Notes: generated by a model not told the origin, from the letters alone. DNA of 64,000 nt from Nitratireductor thuwali (GCF_036621415.1 NZ_CP030941.1:3160001-3224000), one strand, 5' to 3'. Counted from the first letter of the stretch, positions 42,911 to 55,577 are shown. Translations and numbers: made by a program.

Positions 42911-43252
42911 TCAGCTAGAGCTGACGGTTCGAGGCGGGAAGGGATCTGGCGGGCCGGTGTGGCCGGCCATCTTTTTTAGTGGGGCAGTCGCTGTTTCGGC
43001 CGCCACGATCGGAAGCTCAACGCCAACCGCAACCGGAAGTGCTGCGAAAGGCACCAGGCAAGGCTGGCTGCACAACGGCACCTTGCCGTCGCCTCCCGGC
43101 GGACAGCCATCGCAGTTGCCCATATCTCCGCCGGCCATCGCATCATGCGGCATTGCCACCGACATGCTCGTCGCGCTTGCCCCATACACGATTGTGCCGG
43201 CCGCGAACACCGCGAGCAGGCCGATAGCGAGTATGCGTGCGAGCATGTCCAT
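42911..43252 (-). CDS. CopL-like small exported copper-resistance protein
   Basis: 113 residues starting with a hydrophobic helix (LARILAIGLLAVFAAGTIVY), followed by a His/Met/Cys stretch (MPHDAMAGGDMGNCDGCPPGG) and CSQPCLVPF. The end is Pro-rich (GPPDPFPPR). The pattern matches small proteins leading copper operons, whose Cys/Met residues may sense or bind copper. It is the first gene of the operon running down to about 40.5 kb. The name CopL-like is by pattern and position only. Confidence 0.6.
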   Translation of the reverse strand: MDMLARILAIGLLAVFAAGTIVYGASATSMSVAMPHDAMAGGDMGNCDGCPPGGDGKVPLCSQPCLVPFAALPVAVGVELPIVAAETATAPLKKMAGHTGPPDPFPPRTVSSS

Positions 43253-43520
43253 GAATCTTCATGCTAGCCCTTTTATGTTTCATGTCCAGACCCAAGCTGT
43301 TGCGGCTTTTGCCTGACCGGGGACCCCGTATTACTGCAAGGGATCAGATTGGGCGCACCGAACTGCGAGGGCGCTAACTGATTGGATGGAGATCGACGCG
43401 AAAGGTTCCCGGCGGCGAAGAGTCCACAGCGCATCCGTTCATAGACCCGCTCTTGGACCGTTGTTCGCGAAAGGGGCCGACAGCGGACCAACACCGGGCC
43501 GGTCCCCGACAAGCGGCCAT

Positions 43521-44713
43521 TCAGCTGACGACCAGATTCTCGGAGGGCCATAGTTCGGTCGGTTCACCTATCACCGCAAGGCAGTGTTCCACATCCTCCT
43601 CCCGCATGCCCGTGTGAACCGGCAGCCGCAGGAGACGCCGCCAGGCTTGTTCGGCACCGGGTAGCGTGCGTGGACCATAGCCCATCTCCCGCGCGCGGGG
43701 GACAGGTGCAACGGCACGTAGTGCTGGCGGCAGTCGATGCCGTTGCTCTGCAAATGCGCCATCAGGCTTGCCGCGGTGGCTTCGTTCCGCGCCAGCGCGG
43801 CAATGAAATGGAAGTTGGACCTTGTCGCCGCATCGGTCCGTAGGATGGCGAAGGGCAGGGCCATTCGTTCGAGACGCTCGATCATCCATGTTGCGATACG
43901 CCTCCTGTGGGCGAGGTTTTCCTCCAGGGCTTCGAACTCGGCCATCAGGATCGCCGCCTCGAACTCCCCCGGTTGGAAGCTCGACCCTGGGCTTGTCCAC
44001 TCGTAGAATGCCTTCTCGCCAGACCTGACACGCGCATGATCGGTGCCGCGCTCCACGATCATTGCGACCCGCTCCAGCAGTGCCGGATCGCCGGCATTGA
44101 CGATCAGCGCGCCGCCCTGGCCGCAGGAGACCACCTTGGTCTCGTGGAATGAGAATGCGCCGAAGGTGCTGAACGTGCCTGGTGCCCGTCCGCCGCGTGT
44201 CGATCCGAACGCCTGCGCCGCATCTTCGATGACATGAACGCCGTGCCTTCGTGCGATGGCGCATATTGCTTCCATATCCGCCGATGCGCCGCCGTAATGG
44301 ACCGCCACGATCGCCCTGGTCCGGCGGGTGATGCGGCGTTCGAGATCTTCGGGATCGATCATCATCGTGGCCGGATCGATGTCGCAGAAAACGATCCGCG
44401 CGCCGGCCCGCTCGAATGCGGTGGCGGTGGCGCAGAAGGTGAATGTGGGAACGATCACCTCGTCGCCGGGGCCGAGCCCGAGCGCCAGGGCGGCCATCTC
44501 CATGGCCCCCGTGCAGGAATGGGTGAGGATGGCCTGTTCGGCGCCGGTGTGTTGCACCAGCCACGCTTCAGCCTCGCGGGAAAAGGCCCCGCCGGGGCGC
44601 AAGCTGCCGGAAGACAGCACGTGGCCGACATAAGCGGCCTGCCGGCTGGAGCGATGTGGGACATGGAAAGGCAGTCGGCGGCTTGCCGGAACAGCTTTGA
44701 CAATCGCATTCAT
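43521..44713 (-). pseudogene. DegT/DnrJ/EryC1-family sugar aminotransferase, frameshifted near the C-terminus
   Basis: PLP-dependent aminotransferase that would add an amino group to a nucleotide-bound keto-sugar. Residues 1-340 are normal, with VPTFTFCATATAFERAGA near 88, VIEDAAQAFGS near 158 and the PLP lysine in SFHETKVVS near 187. At about 43688-43702, in a CG-alternating run, the frame changes: the original frame ends 43571 with an unrelated tail, while the shifted frame to 43521 carries the expected end (REMGYGPRTLPGAEQAWRRL, LLRLPVHTGMREEDVEHCL). One base appears missing. Its neighbour is a nucleotide-sugar dehydratase, so an amino-deoxysugar pathway may be lost here. Confidence 0.75.
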
Positions 44714-44729
44714 GAACGGCTCCAGTCTT

Positions 44730-45773
44730 TCAGGCGACGCGGGCGGTCGGCCTCAGCTCATATGCGGGCGACAGAGGCGGCACGTGGCCGAGCCGGAACC
44801 GTGCCATGGCGTTGGCTGTCTCCCGCACGGATTGGCGAAAGCCCTTGCGCGGCTGAAAGCCGAGCCCGGCCAGGCGTGCACCATCGAGCATATAGGCAAG
44901 GTCATTGGCTGGTCGGTCGGCGACATGGGTCAGGCTGCAAGGACTGCCTATGACATCCGCCACGATCTGCGCCACCTGCCTCACATCAAAACTCTCCGCG
45001 CCGGCGACATTGTAGGTGCCGTTGCGCGCGCCCCTTTCCAGCACCAGTCCGACCGCTGCCACCAGATCGGAAACGGCAAGGAAGGTCCGCTGCTGGCGCC
45101 CGTCGCCCTCCACCGGGAATGGCGCTCCTGCCATCGCCTTGGCGATGAAGCATGGCAGCAGCTTCTCGCGATGCTGGCGCGGGCCTATCACATTGCTGGG
45201 GCGCAAAATGGTGACATCGAGCCCCTGCCGGCGCATGGCCTCCGCTTCCCCCTCTGCCGCAACCTTGGAACGGGCATAGGGGCTGGAGGGCGCAAAGGGC
45301 GCTGCCTCGTCTGCGGCTGACAGGCGGCTGCCATAGACTTCGTCGGTGCTGAAGTGAATGACCCGGTCGACGCCCGCATGCAACGCTGCATCGAGCACAT
45401 TGCGCGTGCCCTGGCGGTTGACGCGGTCGAAGAGGCCCGGATCGCGGAAGGACCGAGGCACATGGCTTTCCGCCGCCAGGTGAAAGACGAGCGCGCCGGG
45501 CTTCATCAGCCGGCCGAGCAGGCTGCGGTCTTCGACAGAACCTCTGACGATGGTCAGCCTTCCCGTCGATCCAGCTTGCGCCAGATGGAGCGGATCGGCG
45601 GCATAGGTGAAGGCGTCCAGAACGGTGACCGTGGAGCGAGGATGCCGGGAGAGCAGCGCATCGACCAGATGCGAGCCGATGAACCCGGCGCCGCCCGTCA
45701 CCAGGATTGCCGGTGGCTCATTCCGGGGCAGATCTGCGCCTGAAGAGCGGCCGCGTGTGTCATTGTCGGGCAC
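44730..45773 (-). CDS. NAD-dependent epimerase/dehydratase (dTDP-glucose 4,6-dehydratase-like)
   Basis: 347-residue extended SDR starting at GTG 45773. It has TGGAGFIGSHLVDAL near residue 26, FHLAAESHVPRS near 96, the STDEVYG segment near 141 and catalytic YARSK near 165. It resembles RmlB-type 4,6-dehydratases that make the keto-sugar used by DegT-type aminotransferases, and the neighbour gene is one, 16 bases downstream. The IS element lies 180 bases upstream of its start, so its promoter region may have been rearranged. Confidence 0.8.
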   Translation of the reverse strand: MPDNDTRGRSSGADLPRNEPPAILVTGGAGFIGSHLVDALLSRHPRSTVTVLDAFTYAADPLHLAQAGSTGRLTIVRGSVEDRSLLGRLMKPGALVFHLAAESHVPRSFRDPGLFDRVNRQGTRNVLDAALHAGVDRVIHFSTDEVYGSRLSAADEAAPFAPSSPYARSKVAAEGEAEAMRRQGLDVTILRPSNVIGPRQHREKLLPCFIAKAMAGAPFPVEGDGRQQRTFLAVSDLVAAVGLVLERGARNGTYNVAGAESFDVRQVAQIVADVIGSPCSLTHVADRPANDLAYMLDGARLAGLGFQPRKGFRQSVRETANAMARFRLGHVPPLSPAYELRPTARVA

Positions 45774-45950
45774 GATTTTCCCTGCCGATGTGATCAGACC
45801 ATCTCAAAGAGGCGTCGGGGCAAAATCCATGCCATATGGCGGTTTTGGGAGTGTGCTAAATCCTACGCCAGATGTGGAACTTCAACAGGTTGTCCTAGGT
45901 CGAAAGAGCGAGTCGACCGATTGGCGGTTCTGACTTCAGGTTGCCCATGT

Positions 45951-45976
45951 GTGGAGTGCGCCCCTGAGGGTGGACA
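45951..45976 (+). repeat. left terminal inverted repeat of the IS3-family element
   Basis: 26 bases, exact inverted match to 47178-47203. Confidence 0.9.
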
Positions 45977-46026
45977 GATCGGACTGAAGGATTGACCAGC
46001 CTGTCGGGTTTTCGGAGAGAAGACCC

Positions 46027-46404
46027 ATGGCAAGGCACCGCAATCACAGCATCCAGTTCAAGCGCCAAATCGTGCAGGAGTATTTCTCCGGCGAGTCACT
46101 TCACGGCCTGGCGAGGCGTTACGACATCGCGCGCAACCTGATCCGCATCTGGATCCGCAAGCATGAGGAAGGCGCCTTTGACGAGGATGTTGAGGCCGTA
46201 GATCTGATTCAGGAATACGAGGCCCGGATCGCGGCCCTTGAACGGCTCGTCGGCAAGCAGGCTCTCGAGCTGGAGTTCCTAAAGGGGGCTCTGAAAACGC
46301 ACAGCGGCCGAAAAACGCGACTACATCCGTCATCACCGGCCCGGTGGCCTCTCCGTCGCCGAAGGATGCCGGCTGATGGGGATTGCGCGCTCGACTTACT
46401 ATGA
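46027..46404 (+). pseudogene. IS3-family OrfA, apparently frameshifted at its 3' end
   Basis: Begins with the usual helix-turn-helix (QFKRQIVQEYFSGESLHGLARRYDIARNLIRIW) and a leucine-zipper region (YEARIAALERLVGKQALELEFLKGAL). After ALK the reading frame continues with an unusual Arg/Pro tail to 46404. The third frame across the same bases reads [19 protein letters not shown] and stops at 46374-46376, where TGA overlaps the OrfB ATG. That is the natural OrfA end, so one base seems lost around the A run at 46294-46297. Confidence 0.65.
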
Positions 46405-47173
46405 CCACCCCCAGAAACAGGCCGACGACACTGCGATCGTGGAGGCGATGTTCGCGATCTGCGACGAGTTCGAATTCTACGGCTACCGTCGTGTCGGCGC
46501 CGCCCTGCGGCAACAGGGCCTTGTCGTGAACCACAAGAAAATCCGGCGCCTGATGCGCGAGCATGATCTGCAGCCCAAGCTCCGGCGGCGCTTCGTTGTC
46601 ACTACCGATAGCGATCACGACGGCCCAATCTTCCCCAACCTGGCAAAGGACTTTGTGTCGACCGGCCCAAACCAGCTTTGGGTCTCCGACATAACCTATG
46701 TGGCTGTGCCGGGCCGCTTCACTTACGTCGCCATCATTCTCGACGCCTGGTCGCGTTTGATCGTCGGCTACGCCATCGGCCGCTCGATCGACGCGCGCCT
46801 CACGATCACAGCCCTGACTGCAGCTATCCAGCGCCGAAAGCCGATGTCGGGCTTGATCCATCATTCCGACCGCGGTGGGCAATATGCGGCCGCTCTCTAC
46901 CGTGAGACGCTGAGCCGCAATGGCCTGATCGGCTCAATGGGGCGCCGGGGCAATCCCTATGACAACGCCAAGGCCGAAAGCTTCATGAAGACGTTGAAGA
47001 TCGAGGCGGTCTATCCCATGGCCTTCGAAAACTTCGAGGAGGTCGCAGAATACCTTCCCCACTTCATTGAGGAGGTCTACAACAAGCGCAGGCTCCATTC
47101 GGCGCTGGGATATCTCAGCCCGCAGCAGTTCGAGGATCAACACATCCGGCAGACTGGCAAAACAGCAGCCTGA
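46376..47173 (+). CDS. IS3-family OrfB transposase
   Basis: 265-residue DDE integrase-type transposase. The catalytic residues are in LWVSDITYV (first Asp), [13 protein letters not shown] (second Asp) and [16 protein letters not shown] (Glu), with an HTH_21 domain at the start ([16 protein letters not shown]). All look intact. In frame the reading is open from 46295, as expected for a protein normally made as an OrfAB fusion or by coupled initiation at 46376. The enzyme would move the element; coupling to OrfA may be lost in this copy. Confidence 0.85.
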   Translation: MGIARSTYYDHPQKQADDTAIVEAMFAICDEFEFYGYRRVGAALRQQGLVVNHKKIRRLMREHDLQPKLRRRFVVTTDSDHDGPIFPNLAKDFVSTGPNQLWVSDITYVAVPGRFTYVAIILDAWSRLIVGYAIGRSIDARLTITALTAAIQRRKPMSGLIHHSDRGGQYAAALYRETLSRNGLIGSMGRRGNPYDNAKAESFMKTLKIEAVYPMAFENFEEVAEYLPHFIEEVYNKRRLHSALGYLSPQQFEDQHIRQTGKTAA

Positions 47174-47177
47174 TCAG

Positions 47178-47203
47178 TGTCCACCCTCAGGGGCGCACTC
47201 CAC
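47178..47203 (-). repeat. right terminal inverted repeat of the IS3-family element
   Basis: 26 bases, exact inverted match to 45951-45976, five bases after the OrfB stop. Confidence 0.9.
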
Positions 47204-47265
47204 TGAGAGGGGAGGAAATTCAAGTTCTCTCACGGAGATTTGAATCTACGCTTCATCAAAAGCCG

Positions 47266-47282
47266 TGCCCCGGTAAGGGGCA
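47266..47282 (-). terminator. possible terminator downstream of tRNA-Gln
   Basis: TGCCCC, five bases, GGGGCA; on the minus strand it is followed by CGGCTTTTG. It is 114 bases beyond the tRNA 3' end, so the link is tentative. Confidence 0.3.
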
Positions 47283-47395
47283 GGGGCTTGTGGAACTCCG
47301 GCCGTTACTGTTCCACTTCCATGCGCCGGAAAACTGTTCCGGTTGCAATTTCCGCGGATCGCTTAAGTTATTGTGATTAATATTGAAACAGACGA

Positions 47396-47469
47396 TGGCT
47401 GGGGAACCTGGATTCGAACCAGGACTAACGGAGTCAGAGTCCGTGGGTCTACCGTTAACCTATTCCCCA
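47396..47469 (-). tRNA. tRNA-Gln (anticodon CTG)
   Basis: 74 nucleotides including an encoded CCA. The acceptor stem TGGGGAA/TTCCCCA, anticodon stem ACGGA/TCCGT around loop CTCTGAC, and T-arm CCTGG-TTCGAAT-CCAGG all pair. Anticodon CTG reads CAG glutamine codons. The encoded CCA and the perfect arms argue for a functional gene. It marks the border between the accessory segment with the IS element and the conserved housekeeping block. Confidence 0.95.
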
Positions 47470-47720
47470 GCAGATCCGCATGCCGCAGCGGGGCTGCGGC
47501 GCGGGATGGCTTGGTATTTATCGATGCAGGCAAAATAGTCAACCCCGCCTTTGGCTTCAACCCCGTCGCCTTGACATTGCTGTGCGGACGGGAATGGGCG
47601 GGTATTTCTGCTCGCCGCTCTTGGTCATCGGGCCCGTCGCTGCTAATCTCGTCATAACGAGCGAGATGAAGTGTCGGCAGGTGCGCCTTTGGCGGCGCCC
47701 GCGACACGGAAGGAAAAGCG

Positions 47721-49073
47721 GTGGACGACCACGAGGAATGTGACGCGCCACCGGTCGCGGAGCTTGTCAATGATGGTGCTCCGGCCCCGATCGGCGCAGC
47801 GCCTCCAGACGGCGCCCGGCGGGGTGGAGCGGCAGACAGGGCGACGGGCGCGGCGATCGAAACGGCCGGCGGAAGCGGGGCAGACGCTGCAGATGCGGCT
47901 CCCCCGCGCAAGCGCAAACGCCGCAGAAAGCGCGGGCGGCGGTTTTTCGTGCGCGACGCGGCGGCACGCGAAGCAGCGGTCCCCGATGCGCCTCCGGCGA
48001 TCCGGCAGCAGGACGAGGCGAGCAGCCGTCGCCGGCAAAACTACGCCGCCCGCCTGTCCGCCGACCGGGATGGCGAGGCGCTCTACGCGGCGCTCGACCT
48101 TGGCACCAACAATTGCCGGCTGCTGGTTGCCACGCCGGGCCGGCCGGGGCGGTTTCGCGTCGTCGACGCGTTTTCGCGCATCGTGCGGCTGGGCGAGGGG
48201 CTTTCGGGCTCCGGCCGCTTGTCGGATGCCGCCATGGACAGGGCCGTGGAGGCGCTTGGCGTCTGCGCCTCCAAGCTGGAAGGCCGGCAGCTCGACGGCC
48301 TGCGGATGATCGCGACGGAAGCGTGCCGCGCGGCCGAGAACGGCGAGTTCTTCATCGAGCGGGTCCGCCGCGAAACGGGCCTCGAGCTCGAGATCATCGA
48401 CCGGAAAACGGAAGCGCGGCTGGCCGTTTCGGGCTGCAGCTCGCTGGTCACGCGCGAAACCGACGGCCTCGTGCTGTTCGATATCGGCGGCGGCTCGTCG
48501 GAGATCGCGCTCATAGATCTGTCGCGTCATCGCACGCCCCGTCTGGCCGACCATATCGTTTCCTGGACGTCGCTTCCGGTCGGCGTGGTCTCGCTGGCCG
48601 AGCGCTTCGGCGGCCGCCATGTCACGCCCGACAGCTTCGAGGCGATGATCGTCGCGGTGACCGAAATGCTGGAGCGCTTCGACGGGCGCGGGCAGCTCGC
48701 GCATCTGGCCGCGGGAAAGCGTTTCCACCTCCTGGGCACGTCCGGCACGGTGACCACGCTCGCCGGCGTTCATCTGGGGCTGGCCCGCTACGACCGCCGC
48801 CGGGTGGACGGGCTGTGGATGGAGCGCGAGCATGTCGACAGCATGATCGCGACGCTGCTTTCCTGGGATTTCGATCAGCGCAGGGCCAATCCCTGCATTG
48901 GCGAGGAGCGTGCGGACCTGGTGCTTGCCGGCTGCGCGATCCTGGAGGCGATCCGTCGCCATTGGCCCTCCGAGCGCCTGCGCGTGGCCGACCGCGGCCT
49001 GCGTGAAGGCATGCTCAACGAGATGATGGCGCGCGACGGCGTGTGGCGCCGCGGCAAGCGGCAGCAGTCATGA
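47721..49073 (+). CDS. Ppx/GppA family exopolyphosphatase / guanosine pentaphosphate phosphatase
   Basis: 450 residues from a GTG start. The first 110 or so residues are low-complexity and basic ([15 protein letters not shown] near 60-75). The Ppx-GppA domain follows with [16 protein letters not shown] near 117, [12 protein letters not shown] near 196, and the phosphate-binding [12 protein letters not shown] near 254. It would hydrolyse polyphosphate or pppGpp in the cytosol. Its stop overlaps the rlmE start, an arrangement conserved in Rhizobiales. Confidence 0.88.
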   Translation: MDDHEECDAPPVAELVNDGAPAPIGAAPPDGARRGGAADRATGAAIETAGGSGADAADAAPPRKRKRRRKRGRRFFVRDAAAREAAVPDAPPAIRQQDEASSRRRQNYAARLSADRDGEALYAALDLGTNNCRLLVATPGRPGRFRVVDAFSRIVRLGEGLSGSGRLSDAAMDRAVEALGVCASKLEGRQLDGLRMIATEACRAAENGEFFIERVRRETGLELEIIDRKTEARLAVSGCSSLVTRETDGLVLFDIGGGSSEIALIDLSRHRTPRLADHIVSWTSLPVGVVSLAERFGGRHVTPDSFEAMIVAVTEMLERFDGRGQLAHLAAGKRFHLLGTSGTVTTLAGVHLGLARYDRRRVDGLWMEREHVDSMIATLLSWDFDQRRANPCIGEERADLVLAGCAILEAIRRHWPSERLRVADRGLREGMLNEMMARDGVWRRGKRQQS

Positions 49074-49804
49074 AGAAGGACGCCAGGCCCGGCTCGGGCG
49101 CCCGCGCGCTGAAGACCCGCGTGAAGAAGAAGCGCGGCCTGAAGAACTCCTCCCGCCGCTGGCTGGAGCGGCATCTCAACGACCCCTATGTGCACCGGGC
49201 CCAGGCCGAAGGCATGCGGTCGCGGGCGGCCTACAAGCTGTCGGAGATCGACGACAAGCATCATCTGCTGGCGCCCGGCATGAAAGTGATCGATCTGGGC
49301 GCCGCGCCCGGCGGCTGGTGCCAGGTCGCCGCCGAGCGCGTGAAGTCCGACCCCGCCCGGCCGAGCGTTGTCGGCATCGACTATCTGGAGATGGATCCGG
49401 TGCCGGGGGCGGCGGTTCTCCAGATGGATTTCCTCGACGACGAGGCGCCCGCCCGCCTGTTGGAGGTGCTGGGAGGCCCGCCGGACGTGGTCTTGTCCGA
49501 CATGGCCGCGCCGACCACCGGCCACCGCCGGACCGATCACATCCGCACCATGCATCTTTGCGAGACCGCTGCGGACTTTGCCATCTCGGTTCTGAAGCCC
49601 GGCGGGCATTTCCTGGCGAAAGCCTTCCAGGGCGGCGCCGAGACCGCGCTTCTCGATCAGCTCAAGCGCTGCTTCAAATCGGTGCATCACGTCAAGCCGC
49701 CGGCCTCGCGCGGCGAATCGGTCGAACTCTACCTTCTGGCGAAAGGATTCAAGGGCAGGTCCGGAGACGGTGCCTCCGGCACGGGCGATGGGGAAGAAGC
49801 ATGA
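49070..49804 (+). CDS. rlmE: 23S rRNA (uridine-2552-2'-O)-methyltransferase
   Basis: 244-residue FtsJ-family methyltransferase that modifies U2552 of 23S rRNA in the large subunit. The basic N-terminus ([23 protein letters not shown]) precedes the catalytic K-D-K-E set: Lys in [11 protein letters not shown], Asp in [12 protein letters not shown], Lys in [11 protein letters not shown] and Glu in [15 protein letters not shown]. The SAM site is [12 protein letters not shown] near 73. The start at 49070 overlaps the previous stop (ATGA). It is about 35 residues longer than E. coli RlmE, mainly at the N-terminus. Confidence 0.93.
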   Translation: MKKDARPGSGARALKTRVKKKRGLKNSSRRWLERHLNDPYVHRAQAEGMRSRAAYKLSEIDDKHHLLAPGMKVIDLGAAPGGWCQVAAERVKSDPARPSVVGIDYLEMDPVPGAAVLQMDFLDDEAPARLLEVLGGPPDVVLSDMAAPTTGHRRTDHIRTMHLCETAADFAISVLKPGGHFLAKAFQGGAETALLDQLKRCFKSVHHVKPPASRGESVELYLLAKGFKGRSGDGASGTGDGEEA

Positions 49805-49914
49805 TCCTGAAGAGCAAACACCGGTTTTCCGTCCGGAGTTGCGTAACATCGGATCTTGGATCAGCCTGGCGCTTGTTTGAAACGGTGAGCTGATCCGGTG
49901 CTTCAGCGGAGAGT

Positions 49915-50895
49915 ATGACGATGTGGCAGCGCCTGCAAAGCCCGGCGCGGCGGGTGGCCTATTACGCGGGTGCCCTGGGCCGCGAGATGCTGCCCCGCGC
50001 CTACTGGAGGGCGAGGCGGCACAGCCGTTTTGCGGAGCTGGCAAGCGGCGGGGCCGATACCGGCATCATCGAGCGGGTCAACTACTACAATAAGCTTTCG
50101 GGGGCGGTCTCCATCGCGGATGCGCCCAGTCTCAGCCGGATCTCGCGCAGAAAAAGCTACTACTACTTCGATCTGAGGCAGTTCACCCTCGCCTTCGACC
50201 AAGCGCTGCGCCTGGCCTATGAGTTCGGCGACGTCACGACGGTGCCGCCCGTTCCCGCCGTCGTGAAGAGCAGGCCCATCGCGGCTCCCAACGAAAACGC
50301 CGTTCTGATGAAGCTGGACAGGTTGCGCCATTTTCGCTGGCCGCGCGACACGCTTGCGTTCGGGCAAAAGGCGCCCCGGGCCGTGTGGCGCGGCGCCCTC
50401 AACAACGACGCGCGAAGACGGCTGGTAAGGCTCTATGCGGCGGACGGCCGGTTCGACATCGGCCATGTCGGCGAGCGCTTCGAGGACATCGGGCCGAAAC
50501 AGCACCTGACCATCGCGCAGCAGCTTGAAAGCCGCTATGTCGTTTCCCTTGAAGGTCACGACGTTGCGACGAACCTCAAATGGATACTGGCGTCGAACGC
50601 GCTGTGCCTCATGCCGCGCCCCCGCTACGAGACATGGTTCATGGAAGGCGCGCTGATTGCCGGCCGCCATTATGTCGAACTGCGCGAGGATCTGAGCGAC
50701 CTTGCGGAGAAGGTCGACCATTTCGAGCGTCATCCGGGGGAAGCGTTGGAAATCATCGCCAATGCCAATGCCCATGTGGCGCTTTTCGCCGATGCCGAAC
50801 GTGAGGAACTGATCTCGCTGCTGGTGCTGCAAAAGTATTTCGAGCGCACGGGACAGTGTGAGCCCAGTCCGGTCTCGGACGTGGTCTTTCGCTGA
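49915..50895 (+). CDS. glycosyltransferase family 90-like protein (LPS/polysaccharide type)
   Basis: 326 residues matching the GT90/CAP10 pattern: VWRGALNNDARRRLVRLY near 160, then KQHLTIAQQLESRYVVSLEGHD near 198 and NLKWILASNALCLMPRPRYETWF near 218, ending HYVELREDLSDLAEKVDHF. Relatives such as rhizobial LpsA add sugars to the LPS core. No membrane helix is evident, so it probably works at the inner face of the membrane. Two start codons (49915, 49921) are possible. It stands alone between rlmE and a convergent efflux gene. Confidence 0.75.
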   Translation: MTMWQRLQSPARRVAYYAGALGREMLPRAYWRARRHSRFAELASGGADTGIIERVNYYNKLSGAVSIADAPSLSRISRRKSYYYFDLRQFTLAFDQALRLAYEFGDVTTVPPVPAVVKSRPIAAPNENAVLMKLDRLRHFRWPRDTLAFGQKAPRAVWRGALNNDARRRLVRLYAADGRFDIGHVGERFEDIGPKQHLTIAQQLESRYVVSLEGHDVATNLKWILASNALCLMPRPRYETWFMEGALIAGRHYVELREDLSDLAEKVDHFERHPGEALEIIANANAHVALFADAEREELISLLVLQKYFERTGQCEPSPVSDVVFR

Positions 50896-50912
50896 TATCA
50901 AGCCATGCCTTG

Positions 50913-54083
<3,171 letters not shown>

Positions 54084-54231
54084 CATGGGTTGGTCATGTG
54101 CCGGAAAGCCCTTTTCGGTGCCGGCGGGAAAGGCGTCAGTCCTTCTTCAAATGCCGCCTGGGCGACCCGTCGCCGCCGGCCCCTGCGCTCCCATGCCGGA
54201 AAGACCAAGACGATTGGTGTGAGATGAGAGG

Positions 54232-54654
54232 ATGATGACGCATATGAATCCGAGCGCGATCTTTTGGCCGATGATCTTTCACGTCATCCTGGTCTTCGGC
54301 ATCTACATCCTGATGTTCGTGCGTCGCAAGCGGGCGGTCGCCGCCGGCAACGCCAGGGTTTCGCAATTCCGGGAAAACCAGGTCGAGCCGTCCGAGAGCC
54401 TTTTCGTGCGGAACAATCTCAACAACCAATTCGAGCTGCCGACCTTGTTTCACATCGGCTGCCTCGGGCTGTTTGCTACCGGCAATGTCGGGTTCCTCAC
54501 CCTCGGGCTGGCCTGGATTTTCATCCTTTCGCGCTACGTCCACAGCTATATCCATGTGACGTCGAACCGTATCCGCTACCGCCAGCCCGCCTTCGGTCTC
54601 GGCTTTCTGGCGCTGGGCCTGATGTGGCTCGTCCTGGCCTTCGGGCTTCTATAA
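54232..54654 (+). CDS. MAPEG family membrane protein
   Basis: 140 residues with about four hydrophobic helices (MIFHVILVFGIYILMFV, FHIGCLGLFATGNV, AWIFILSRYVHSYIHV, LGFLALGLMWLVLAFGLL). The YVHSYIHVTSNRIRYR segment is characteristic of bacterial MAPEG proteins, relatives of microsomal glutathione transferases. GAGAGGATG provides a ribosome site at the start. Function in bacteria is mostly unknown. Confidence 0.82.
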   Translation: MMTHMNPSAIFWPMIFHVILVFGIYILMFVRRKRAVAAGNARVSQFRENQVEPSESLFVRNNLNNQFELPTLFHIGCLGLFATGNVGFLTLGLAWIFILSRYVHSYIHVTSNRIRYRQPAFGLGFLALGLMWLVLAFGLL

Positions 54655-54668
54655 GACGTAGACGCCGC

Positions 54669-55571
54669 TCATGTGATCGCCTGGTTGGCTTCCTTCACGA
54701 TGCCGCAAAGGGCGGCCAGGTCCGCCTGCCGGGGATTGCTTCTGCGCCAGGCGAGACAGATGGTTCGTGAAGGGCCGGGCGCGGCGAAAGGCAGGATGCG
54801 CAGCCCCGGAAGAAGGGCGGCCGTCTTGCGCGCCATCTCCGGAATGAGCGTCACGCCCATTCCGTGCGACACCATCTGCAGCAGCGTCGTGAGGCTGGTA
54901 GCGCCGAAGCTTTCCATCGTCACCGGCTTGACCATCCCGCAGACCGCCAAGGCCTGGCCGCGCATGCAGTGACCGTCTTCCAGCAGCATCAGCCGTTCGA
55001 GCGCCATGCTTTCCTGCGCAACGGGAGGCGCGATGCGCTCCGCCTCGGCCTCGGGAACCGCCAGATGGAAGGCATCCTCGAAAAGGCTCTGATATGCCAG
55101 CCGGGGCTCCACGATAGGGTCGGCGGCTATCATGCCGTCGAGCCGTCCATTGTCGGTTTCCTCGATCAGCGTGCCGGTGACCGCCTCTCTGACTTCGAGC
55201 TGCAGGCCGGGAAAGCCCTGTTTCAGGCGAGGCAGCAATTCCGGCAGCAGGTAAGGGGCGATGGTGGGAATGATCCCCAGCCGAAAACGCCCTTCCAGGA
55301 CCTTGCGCTCGCGCCGGGCAAAGGATTCCAGATCCTGCACTTCGGCCAGAATGCGCTCTATGCGCGGCTTCAGCGTCAGCGCTTCCTCGGTCAGGCGCAC
55401 CCTGCCGGCTCCACGCTCGAAAAGCGGAAAGCCGAGCTGGGACTCCATCTCCGCGATCTGCGCCGAAAGCGCCGGCTGGGTGACGCCCATCGCCGCCGCC
55501 GCGCGCCCGAAATGAAGCGCCTGGGCGAGCCCTTCGAAATATTGCATCTGCCTGATCGTCAGTCTCAGCAT
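54669..55571 (-). CDS. oxyR: OxyR-type LysR family peroxide regulator
   Basis: 300-residue LysR-family activator. The N-terminal helix-turn-helix (HFGRAAAAMGVTQPALSAQIAEME) is followed by the substrate-binding-type domain. It contains the redox pair of OxyR: Cys in EDGHCMRGQALAVCGM, eight residues apart, equivalent to C199/C208. It would sense hydrogen peroxide by disulfide formation. No catalase or peroxidase gene adjoins it. Alignment of MLRLTIRQMQYFEGL with OxyR starts supports 55571, although the promoter is very close. Confidence 0.85.
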   Translation of the reverse strand: MLRLTIRQMQYFEGLAQALHFGRAAAAMGVTQPALSAQIAEMESQLGFPLFERGAGRVRLTEEALTLKPRIERILAEVQDLESFARRERKVLEGRFRLGIIPTIAPYLLPELLPRLKQGFPGLQLEVREAVTGTLIEETDNGRLDGMIAADPIVEPRLAYQSLFEDAFHLAVPEAEAERIAPPVAQESMALERLMLLEDGHCMRGQALAVCGMVKPVTMESFGATSLTTLLQMVSHGMGVTLIPEMARKTAALLPGLRILPFAAPGPSRTICLAWRRSNPRQADLAALCGIVKEANQAIT

Positions 55572-55577
55572 AAGAAA

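Larger units (their letters stand above)
45951..47203 (+). mobile_element. IS3-family insertion sequence
   Basis: About 1.25 kb bounded by perfect 26-bp inverted repeats (GTGGAGTGCGCCCCTGAGGG... at 45951-45976 and its complement at 47178-47203). It contains an OrfA-type helix-turn-helix gene and an OrfB DDE transposase. The bases next to the ends do not form a 3-5-bp target duplication (TGT on the left, TGA on the right). OrfA appears frame-disrupted. Confidence 0.88.

Noticed and set aside
43253..43520. Possible CueR-type promoter before the copper operon
   Set aside because: No convincing 19-base-spacer promoter with a dyad was found; a CATAAA hexamer is present but without a matching -35.
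49799..49850. Sequence after rlmE resembling a degenerate rhizobial palindromic repeat
   Set aside because: Only a partial inverted match and no second copy seen in the window, so not listed as a repeat.
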